DNA from: an uncultured Methanomethylovorans sp.
GTDB taxonomy: Archaea; Halobacteriota; Methanosarcinia; Methanosarcinales; Methanosarcinaceae
Direction of reading: 5' to 3'
NCBI GenBank assembly: GCA_937968035.1
Contig: CALBTS010000231.1
Coordinates: forward strand, 1 to 5,742
DNA length: 5,742 nt
The number at the start of each line of letters is the position of its first letter. Within the stretch, counting starts at the first letter, position 1. This document shows, one piece after another, positions 1-5,742 of the stretch. A program made the translations under genes and the position numbers. Under the pieces are notes generated by a model that saw only the letters and a list, made by a program, of their open reading frames with translations, did no database searches and was not told where the DNA came from.

Positions 1-46
1 AGATCGTATTCGGTGACTGGAGTTCAGACGTGTGCTCTTCCGATCT
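1..46 (+). other. Illumina adapter contamination
   Basis: Positions 13-46 are the complete 34-base Illumina read-2/multiplexing primer, from GTGACTGGAGTTC to GCTCTTCCGATCT. Positions 1-4 (AGAT) match the end of the P7 adapter, and 5-12 (CGTATTCG) sit exactly where an 8-base i7 index belongs. The order P7 end, index, primer, insert is what the reverse complement of a read running through a short insert looks like when it is not trimmed. Genomic sequence therefore begins at 47. Read as protein, this stretch gives the well-known artefact peptide TGVQTCALPI. The primer match is certain. The index reading is inferred from position and length. Confidence 0.98.
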
Positions 47-2244
47 GGATAGGTTCAGCTGATTCTGTTGTCCTTAACGGGGAAGAATTACAGGGAACTA
101 CACCACCTTTACCTGAAATAAGCAGTGTTGTCGTTGAACCAGCTAGCGGAGTATATGAAGGTGAAACTGCTACAATAGTAGTATCAGTGACAAACAATGG
201 TGGTCCATCTAACGAGGGTTATATTTCAGTATCTTTTCCTAACAATGAAGATGTTATAGAAGTATCTGGAACTGGCAACGTATACAACAAATTTTTTCCA
301 TTAGGAAGTTCACTTCATAGTCAAAAAGGTACAATAACATCTGTAGATCCGGTTGCAGGACTTTCTGATTCAAATTGGGAAACCGATCAAACTGAAAGTT
401 TAACCATAAGGGTGAAACCAAATCTAGGTTCTTCAAAATTACAGTTCTATGTAAGAGCTGCTTTGAGGGATAGTAGTGGGAGTGTCGTGCGTGTGCCAGC
501 TTCTTCAGGAGATATGGATCAGGAAGGATGGTATGTTGATGAACATTCAATAGATGTTATTGAGGAAGTAACAGAAGCACCTTCTCCGGTGATCGACAAC
601 GTTGACTCTGAAGCAGTTTATGACGGGAATACTGCTACAATAACAGTATCAGTGATAAACGAGGGTGGACCTTCTAATGAAGGTTATATTGTAGTATCCT
701 TTCCCGACAATGAAGAAGTTACAGATGTTTCCGGCACAGGTAACGAATACAATAAACTGTTCCCGATAGGAAGTACAGTACATGGTAAAAAGGGTTCAAT
801 GACTTCTATTAATCCGGTTGCAGGGCTTTATGAATCCAACTGGGAAAGTGATCAAACCGAAAGGCTGACCATAAAGGTCAAACCAAATGCTGGATCTTCG
901 AAGATAGAATTCTACGTAAGAGCTACATTAAAAGATGGAAGTGGTGATGATATACGTACTCCATCTTCTTCTGCATATACGGACCAACAGGGATGGTACG
1001 TTGAATCCAATTCTATTGACGTGCTTTCAAGTGTAGACCTAACACCACCAGCATCAGTAACAAAACTTAAACTGGGTGAATCCGGTTCCACCTGGATCAG
1101 GTGGACATGGACAAACCCTTCAGATGCTGACTTCAGCCATGTTATGGTGTATATTGATGGTGCATTTGCCACTACTACTTCTAATAACTATTATGAATTG
1201 ACCGGCCTGACCGAAGGTTCCACGCATACTATAGCTCTCCAGACCGTAGATACTACCGGCAACATTAATTCAGACATAGTTAACGATGAGGCAACTACTT
1301 CAACTACACTTCCTGAGATTACCAATGTTAAAGGGGAGGATGCTTCTACCAGTTCAATTACACTTGTCTGGAAAGCTTCCAGCGATACTACCAGAGTGGA
1401 AATATTCAGGGATACTGTATTCATTGGAGATGTAAGTGGATCAACATCTTATGTTGACAGTGGCCTTGATAGTGGCACTTCTTATAATTATAAACTGGTC
1501 CCTTACAATAGCAATGGACTCAAAGGCAATGCAGTAAATGTTTACCTTAAAACATTATCCAGTGTAGGAGGAGATCCCACTACCACTAAAAAGAGTTCTG
1601 GCGGCGGCATTCCCGACTCTGTTGAAGACACTTCAAATGTGGCTGTGAGGGATTTGGATAAACAATACCTTAGAGATGATTCGACTGTATTATATGAATT
1701 CACAAAGGAAGGAAATCCCATCCGGTCAGTCAGCTTCTATTCACTCAAGAACTCGGGTGAAATTACATCCTCTGTAGAAGTACTCAACGATAGGTCAAAA
1801 CTGGTTACCAGGAATCCGACTGATTTCGTGTACAAATACATCAATATCTGGCTAGGTAAAGCGGGCTTTGCCACTACATCTAACATCCAGGATGCTAATA
1901 TAAAGTTCAAAGTTGATTACTCTTGGCTCCAGACAAGGGACGTAAGCCCGGAGGACGTAAGATTGCAGGTCTACAGTAAAGATACGTGGGAGGTACTACC
2001 AACTACCTTGGATAGCACCACAGCGGACTATGTAATTTTCGAAGCTCAGACAACAGCCTTTGGACCATTTGCAATCACCGCTGAAAAGACAGATTTTTAT
2101 ACACCTACCTTTCCACCAAAAGACCCTACAGAAGTACCTGGTCCTAGAATACCAGAAGATCCTATAAATGTATGGACATTCTTTAAAGCGTTCATTCTGA
2201 TAGGAATTGTGGCAGTCGGATACAGTTATTTGAAGAGAGATTAA
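47..2244 (+). CDS. Archaeal surface protein with PGF-pre-PGF domain, 5' partial
   Basis: Modular cell-envelope protein; its binding partner or ligand cannot be told. The first fully genomic codon is ATA at 49 (residue 1 here) and the TAA stop is at 2242-2244, leaving 731 residues. The true start and any signal peptide are missing. An in-frame GTG at 13 lies inside adapter sequence and is not a start. Domains in order: end of an upstream module (about 1-15); Thr/Pro linker; two tandem CARDB-like beta domains (about 27-171 and 182-326); FN3 1 (about 332-419, opening with TPPASV and containing WIRWTWTNP); FN3 2 (about 423-503); Ser/Gly linker with SSGGG (516-520); PGF-pre-PGF domain (about 530-678, with YKYINIWLGKAGFA and ending FGPFAIT); Pro-rich stalk (about 685-705); one hydrophobic segment (about 709-728) and a Lys-Arg-Asp tail. 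This is the layout of an outward-facing protein anchored at its C terminus. The PGF-pre-PGF domain is known from methanogen surface proteins, usually just before a PGF-CTERM sorting signal. Here the stalk has PGP, and no clear PGF tripeptide adjoins the membrane segment. Family assignment is firm; function is not. Confidence 0.93.
127..1026 (+). repeat. Tandem 465-bp (155-residue) beta-domain repeat, two units
   Basis: Two copies of one domain lie side by side in gene 1, at about 127-561 and 592-1026. Landmarks keep a constant offset of 465 bases: YEG at 154 against YDG at 619, and the Trp of GWYV at 529 against 994. There is therefore no net insertion or deletion between the copies. Both carry GGPSNEGYI, VSGTGN, PVAGL, SNWE, LTI.VKPN, FYVRA and GWYV..SIDV. 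A hand alignment from residues VYEG/VYDG to SIDV gives 92 identities in 137 positions (67%). The pattern fits a CARDB/Ig-like beta-sandwich of the kind found in archaeal and bacterial surface proteins. The repeat is an in-frame domain duplication that has since diverged, not a recent copy. Confidence 0.93.
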
Positions 2245-2261
2245 AATTAGATTTTGTAATC

Positions 2262-2288
2262 CCCTGTATAGATATGCAGGGAAATTTT
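2262..2288 (+). terminator. Possible transcription terminator of gene 1
   Basis: CCCTG at 2262-2266 pairs with CAGGG at 2277-2281. The stem extends inward by a T-G wobble, A-T and T-A, leaving a four-base loop AGAT (2270-2273). AAA and then TTTT (2285-2288) follow, 18 bases past the gene 1 stop codon. Archaeal polymerase mainly stops at T-runs and does not need a hairpin. The T-run here is short, so the site could be an RNA 3'-end stabiliser rather than a strong terminator. A further T-run lies at 2360-2364 inside an AT-only palindrome. Confidence 0.4.
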
Positions 2289-2471
2289 AAGCAATACGCA
2301 AAAAGATTTAAGATCTGAATATTGACAGGATATCATACAAAATCTATTTTAAAATAAAATTTTTATTACTGTTTACTATAAATAATTGTCTGAAACCACG
2401 ACGCTCAATACTAAATTTAATTTATAGTTAACTTTAATAAATCAGATTTAAAGCACTATTTTTTGTATCTA

Positions 2472-2489
2472 GGTTGTATTAATATAACC
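2472..2489. promoter_or_regulatory. 18-bp dyad upstream of the gene 2 promoter, possible operator
   Basis: GGTTGTATTAATATAACC is symmetric at 8 of its 9 base pairs; the exception is G2476 opposite T2485. It is centred on TTAA, and its right end is 46 bases upstream of the TATA element at 2536. Most archaeal transcription factors are bacterial-like dimers that bind such dyads, so a regulator site is plausible. AT-rich spacers produce weak palindromes by chance, but the GC-containing ends make this one stand out from the others here. Confidence 0.35.
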
Positions 2490-2529
2490 CTTACATCTAA
2501 AATATAGTATTGACTTGTTAATTCATTTC

Positions 2530-2546
2530 AATAAGTTTATATTTAA
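2530..2546 (+). promoter_or_regulatory. Archaeal BRE/TATA promoter for gene 2
   Basis: TTTATATTTAA at 2536-2546 closely resembles the TATA box of methanogens. The purine-rich AATAAG just upstream (2530-2535) could be the TFB recognition element. Initiation about 25 bases downstream would fall near 2565-2570 and give a leader of roughly 100 bases. TATAAATA at 2377-2384 is an alternative with a longer leader. Such sequences are common in AT-rich DNA, so the choice rests on match quality and position only. Confidence 0.5.
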
Positions 2547-2598
2547 CTTGGTCACGACTATTTCCTTAGATCATCATTAGAAGATTATACTTCCATAC

Positions 2599-2620
2599 TG
2601 AGAAGAGCATTGCCTTCTCA
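2599..2620 (+). promoter_or_regulatory. Hairpin in the predicted 5' leader of gene 2
   Basis: TGAGAAG (2599-2605) pairs perfectly with CTTCTCA (2614-2620). GC (2607-2608) can pair with GC (2612-2613) across a bulged A, closing an ATT loop. The hairpin lies between the predicted promoter and the ribosome binding site, about 33 bases before the latter. It is followed by an A-run rather than a T-run, so it is not a forward terminator. It may affect leader stability or translation. No known riboswitch class is recognisable. Confidence 0.35.
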
Positions 2621-2653
2621 ACAAAAAATCGAACTATGTGTATAAAAATAGAT

Positions 2654-2660
2654 GGGTGAG
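2654..2660 (+). promoter_or_regulatory. Ribosome binding site of gene 2
   Basis: GGGTGAG contains GGTGA (2655-2659), which is complementary to the archaeal 16S rRNA 3' end (the anti-Shine-Dalgarno that pairs with GGAGGTGAT). It sits seven bases before the ATG at 2667. This decides the start: a second in-frame ATG at 2652 overlaps the site, comes directly after a TAG stop and would add five residues before the signal peptide. Confidence 0.7.
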
Positions 2661-2666
2661 TACATA

Positions 2667-5600
2667 ATGACACGTAACTTAAATGGATTGCTATATGTTG
2701 GAATAATATTTGGTATACTAATATTTACTTCAACAATCGTTTCGTGTAGCACATATAATTCAACATTAAGAGCCGAAGAAATTCAATCAAAGCAGAATGC
2801 ATATCTAAATACAATGGATCTACAAGTTGATGAAAGTACTAGTAATGCAATAACTGCCGCTTATCCTGGAACCGTAAATGTTTCAAACGACTATTTAGAA
2901 ATTTCAGTGAAAGAAGATAATGGTAGATTCACTTTAGGTAATAAATTAGGGGACCCAGCAAATCTAAATGATGATAACAAAATCCTTCTCTATGGACATC
3001 CTGGGCCAAGAACATCTTTTACATCAGTCAGGATTGATGGAAATAACTATGTTTACGGTGAAGGTGGATCATTTTCAGAAATTCCAACTGCTTATGGTAC
3101 TTATGTTAAAGGAGTCTGGGAACGTAATGATATCCAGGTAACACAAGTTTGTGGCTTAGTTTCGAATCCATCAACCGGGCGTGCTGACGTAATGCAGATC
3201 AGATATCAACTCACGAATCTTGATCCGAATAATAGTCATGCTGTTGGATTAAGAATTTTGTTAGATACCATGCTTGGGCTAAACGATGGAGCGCCATTTC
3301 AAGTTCCTGGAAGTGATCCAATCACTACAGAATGTGAATTCTTAAAATCTCGTGATGAAATACCTGACTTTTGGCAATCCTTTGATTATTTAGAAAATCC
3401 AACCGTTATTTCCCAAGGTACTCTCAAAGGTTCGGGTGCGACAGAACCTGACCGTATAGTATTTGCTTCATGGCCTTCTTTTAAGGGTACTGTCTGGGAT
3501 TATGTAATTACTCCCGGAAAAAGATTTGGAACATCTACAAGTCCAGATAGTTCAGTTGGTCTTTATTGGAATGAAGTTAGTTTAGAGCCGAATGAAACAA
3601 TAGAATATGTCACATATTATGGTCTAAGTGACCTGAGCCAATCGTTTGGTGATATCAGCCTTTCAGTCACGAGTCCAATTCAGCTTGAAGTTATCGATGG
3701 TCAGTATTCTCCTAATCCTTTCATAATTAATGCTTATATTGAACACGACTTGACTAATGCAATCGATGTACAACTTGACATTGACCTTCCCGAAGGTCTT
3801 GAACTTATACTTGGCTCTTATGAAACACAAACTATAACTGTCGATTCTGATGGAGGGTCCGTAGCTTGGTTTGTCAGGGCTTCAGAACAAGCAGAAAGCC
3901 AGTTGCTTACATATACAGTCACTGCTTCAGCAGACGGTATGAGTGATCAAAGTGTATCGCGTGGAGTCAATGTCCCAAGAATTAGTTTGGATTATGATAC
4001 TGGTTTTAGACTCGATTCGCATGGGTACAATTTTTCAAACACAGGCAGAGACGGCTTTTCTTGGGACCAATTCAGAAATTTGTATGGAGAAGATGAAGTC
4101 GAAATTGCTGGTCAGAGGTCGGAAAGAGCAAAAACGTTCTTCAAAGAATCATACACTCATAGCGGAAAGGGAGGAAGGTGCTTTGGAATGGCTGCAAGTA
4201 GTTTGTATCTATATCAGAATGATCTGAACGGATCAGATACAGGCAGGTGGCTAGATGATTTACCACAGTGGAACATATTCCCTGATTTTGTGAATACGAA
4301 TCAAGATTGGATTGAATATTACCAGCCTCGACAAATGGATGAAGCATGTCAAAATGAACGTAACACATACAACAATGCAGAAGTAGTATATAATGAAATG
4401 AAACAGCGCATGGCTTCTGGAAACTGGGAGGATGACCCTATGGTATTGGACATCTGGTGGCATAAATATGAGTATTTTGTCAATAGGGTCAATCAGGGTC
4501 ATACTGTCACACCAACCAGAATTGTGGAAGCACCGGATCATTCAACGGCATCAGTTTTTGTTTATGATAATGCAATAGGTAATGCATTTGAATGGGAATT
4601 TGTATTCAATTTATCGACTTGGGAGGTCCGAGACGCTACTCCATTTTGGAATCAAGGAAATGCTTTTGATTCAGTTTCTGCTGTTAGTCTCAATGCTATT
4701 CAACAGGAGCCCCAAATGAGAAACTATGAATTTATTACATCTCAGACTGGACATTTGCTCTATACTGATAATTCTGGCAATGTTCTTGGATATTATAATG
4801 GAGAATTTGTTGATGGTATCCAAGGAGCATATAAAGTTGAAATAACAGGTGACGAGGGGGATTTCCCAGAGACCTATTATACGGGAGATTTAGACCTGAA
4901 ACAACAAATAATCGGTGTAGAGGATGGAACTGCATCAGTATCCATAATGAAACCTAATGGTCTTGTAGTAGTCGAAACAGAAGTAATGGATGGTTCCCAA
5001 GATGAATTGAAGACAAGTGCTGACGCTTCCAGCATCGAGTTTGTTTCAAGTGGGGATAAATCCTTCATTAATATTCTTCTTGACAGAGAAACAGATGATA
5101 TGGCACGTACTGTCCATGTCAATGGATTAGATGTTTATGAAGGAAACAGTATAAAAGTATCCATTTCTGAAACACTTGATACAGTTGGGATACAAAACAT
5201 CGGCGATGGTAGAACATATACAGTTTTCATGGAACAAATTGGTGTGGACTCAAGTAATTTCACTGTTCCGATTGTTATGAGCGTGGATAGTGACTCAACA
5301 GTATATTTGACTCCAAATGACTGGAATGATCTAGAAAATACTGAAATTGAAGTATCAACAGATTTGGGTAATGATGGAACTATAGACTATGTTGAAACAA
5401 CTGGACCTAACCAAGCTGAAGCACCACCGCAAGCAGATTTCACAGCAATTCCATTAAGTGGTAATTCTCCACTTACTATTACTTTCACCGATACATCTAC
5501 AGGTAACATCACTTCATGGTTATGGGACTTTGGTGACGGACAGACATCTGACGAACAGCATCCAGTACATGTCTATACAAATCCAGGTTCATATACTGTT

Positions 5601-5742
5601 AAATTGTTAGTAGCTAATACTGCCGGCAATAGTACTCAAATAAAACCTGATTTTGTTGTAGTTTCGTCTTCTTTAACATCACTACAGGCAGATTTCACAG
5701 CAATTCCATTAAGTGGTAATTCTCCACTTACTATTACTTTCA
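2667..5742 (+). CDS. Large secreted PKD protein with candidate cysteine peptidase domain, 3' partial
   Basis: The frame is open from ATG 2667 to the end of the window: 1025 complete codons, no stop, C terminus missing. Residues 1-26 look like an export signal: Arg at 3, hydrophobic stretch 8-25, then Ser26-Cys27, which could be a lipobox or just a cleavage region. Residues about 71-323 form a beta-rich module I cannot name (motifs LLYGHPGPRTSF, ADVMQIRYQLTN, LLDTMLGLNDGAPF, VTYYGL). Residues 330-437 look like an Ig-like beta domain. Residues about 440-655 look like a papain-like (clan CA) cysteine peptidase: Cys505 in GGRCFGMAASSLYLY, His612 in QGHTVTPTRIVE, and Asp634-Asn635 in FVYDNA, in the usual Cys-His-Asp/Asn order. 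Residues about 656-915 are beta-rich, with a possible calcium loop DLGNDGTIDYVE at 899-910. PKD 1 spans about 923-1000 (WLWDFGDG, HVYTNPGSYTVKL), and PKD 2 starts at 1008. PKD domains usually mediate adhesion or carbohydrate/protein contact outside the cell. The peptidase call rests on motif pattern alone. The product is probably outside the cell or on its surface; substrate unknown. Confidence 0.9.
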   Translation, partial: MTRNLNGLLYVGIIFGILIFTSTIVSCSTYNSTLRAEEIQSKQNAYLNTMDLQVDESTSNAITAAYPGTVNVSNDYLEISVKEDNGRFTLGNKLGDPANLNDDNKILLYGHPGPRTSFTSVRIDGNNYVYGEGGSFSEIPTAYGTYVKGVWERNDIQVTQVCGLVSNPSTGRADVMQIRYQLTNLDPNNSHAVGLRILLDTMLGLNDGAPFQVPGSDPITTECEFLKSRDEIPDFWQSFDYLENPTVISQGTLKGSGATEPDRIVFASWPSFKGTVWDYVITPGKRFGTSTSPDSSVGLYWNEVSLEPNETIEYVTYYGLSDLSQSFGDISLSVTSPIQLEVIDGQYSPNPFIINAYIEHDLTNAIDVQLDIDLPEGLELILGSYETQTITVDSDGGSVAWFVRASEQAESQLLTYTVTASADGMSDQSVSRGVNVPRISLDYDTGFRLDSHGYNFSNTGRDGFSWDQFRNLYGEDEVEIAGQRSERAKTFFKESYTHSGKGGRCFGMAASSLYLYQNDLNGSDTGRWLDDLPQWNIFPDFVNTNQDWIEYYQPRQMDEACQNERNTYNNAEVVYNEMKQRMASGNWEDDPMVLDIWWHKYEYFVNRVNQGHTVTPTRIVEAPDHSTASVFVYDNAIGNAFEWEFVFNLSTWEVRDATPFWNQGNAFDSVSAVSLNAIQQEPQMRNYEFITSQTGHLLYTDNSGNVLGYYNGEFVDGIQGAYKVEITGDEGDFPETYYTGDLDLKQQIIGVEDGTASVSIMKPNGLVVVETEVMDGSQDELKTSADASSIEFVSSGDKSFINILLDRETDDMARTVHVNGLDVYEGNSIKVSISETLDTVGIQNIGDGRTYTVFMEQIGVDSSNFTVPIVMSVDSDSTVYLTPNDWNDLENTEIEVSTDLGNDGTIDYVETTGPNQAEAPPQADFTAIPLSGNSPLTITFTDTSTGNITSWLWDFGDGQTSDEQHPVHVYTNPGSYTVKLLVANTAGNSTQIKPDFVVVSSSLTSLQADFTAIPLSGNSPLTITF
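5433..5742 (+). repeat. PKD tandem repeat, 255-bp period, second unit cut off
   Basis: The 55 bases at 5433-5487 recur exactly at 5688-5742. They encode ADFTAIPLSGNSPLTITF, the opening of each PKD domain. The distance is 255 bases, or 85 residues, in frame and typical of one PKD unit. The bases just before the two copies differ (A5432 against G5687), so identity on the left starts exactly at 5433 and 5688. On the right the window ends while the match still holds. The near-perfect DNA identity points to recent duplication or gene conversion within the array, unlike the old diverged repeat in gene 1. Confidence 0.95.

Larger units (their letters stand above)
2245..2666. other. AT-rich intergenic spacer (422 bp)
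   Basis: This spacer separates two genes read in the same direction and is clearly more AT-rich than either. It has no credible gene on either strand. The longest ATG-started frames I found on the plus strand are 14 codons (from 2274) and 7 codons (2636-2659), and the first lacks a ribosome binding site. From left to right it holds a hairpin with a T-run (2262-2288), an AT-only palindrome (2353-2367), a TATA-like sequence TATAAATA (2377-2384), an 18-base dyad (2472-2489), the best TATA element (2536-2546), a leader hairpin (2599-2620) and a Shine-Dalgarno site. I see nothing further in 2385-2470. Confidence 0.85.

Noticed and set aside
127..1026. The 465-bp repeat as a mobile element or assembly duplication
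   Set aside because: The copies differ at about a third of residues and in many silent positions, and the period matches a protein domain, so this is an old in-frame domain duplication.
254..1424. Three minus-strand open frames of 77-98 codons opposite gene 1
   Set aside because: They are antisense to clear FN3 and repeat domains, have no start signals and give compositions unlike real proteins. They are shadows of gene 1.
2353..2367. AT-only palindrome AATAAAATTTTTATT
   Set aside because: It is perfectly symmetric about T2360 but made only of A and T in an AT-rich spacer, with no loop for an RNA hairpin. Its T-run might add to termination, but nothing else supports a function.
2636..2659. 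Seven-codon upstream frame (MCIKIDG) ending within the gene 2 ribosome binding site
   Set aside because: The overlap with the Shine-Dalgarno is suggestive of a regulatory leader peptide, but the frame is very short and has no clear ribosome binding site of its own. Chance is the simpler explanation.
2652..2666. Alternative in-frame ATG start for gene 2 at 2652
   Set aside because: It overlaps the only good Shine-Dalgarno and would put an acidic residue in front of the signal peptide. ATG 2667 has correct spacing.
3943..4227. 94-codon open frame on the plus strand
   Set aside because: It lies wholly inside gene 2 in another frame. Gene 2 is open across it and shows domain motifs there, while this frame has no recognisable protein features or ribosome binding site.
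4141..5122. Four minus-strand open frames of 66-93 codons opposite gene 2
   Set aside because: They overlap one another and a coherent long gene, and none has domain motifs or a convincing ribosome binding site.

Overview
The window reads as one short metagenome-style contig from a methanogenic or closely related archaeon, most likely of the Methanosarcinales group. The main clue is the C-terminal part of the first gene, which I recognise as the PGF-pre-PGF domain typical of surface proteins in these archaea. It follows fibronectin-III modules of a style common in Methanosarcina-type proteins. The second gene ends in PKD domains of the kind abundant in the same group. The genes use many ATA, AGA and AGG codons. 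The spacer is clearly AT-rich, and upstream of gene 2 it has an archaeal-looking TATA element and a Shine-Dalgarno site.

Layout: bases 1-46 are not biological. They are the tail of an Illumina index adapter followed by the complete 34-base read-2 primer. Genomic sequence starts at 47, inside the first gene. Gene 1 (47-2244, +) lacks its 5' end. It encodes a modular surface protein with two tandem 155-residue beta-domain repeats, two FN3 domains, a PGF-pre-PGF domain, a proline-rich stalk and a C-terminal membrane anchor. A 422-base spacer (2245-2666) holds a possible terminator for gene 1, an 18-base dyad, a TATA element, a leader hairpin and the ribosome binding site of gene 2. Gene 2 (2667 to beyond 5742, +) stays open for 1025 codons and runs off the end. 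It encodes a very large secreted protein: signal peptide, an unassigned beta-rich N-terminal module, an Ig-like module, a candidate papain-like cysteine peptidase domain (Cys505, His612, Asp634/Asn635), further beta-rich sequence, one full PKD domain and the start of a second.

Both genes encode proteins for the cell envelope, exported and built from adhesion-type modules. Gene 1 looks like a wall- or membrane-anchored display protein. Gene 2 may be a surface-bound or secreted protease or adhesin. The spacer appears to carry its own promoter, so I expect two separate transcription units rather than an operon. Nothing in the sequence shows that the two proteins act together.

Both ends show assembly limits. 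The left end is untrimmed adapter. The right end stops on the last base of a 55-base exact repeat of the PKD coding sequence, so the true number of PKD units is unknown. I found no RNA genes, CRISPR arrays, insertion sequences or replication origin.
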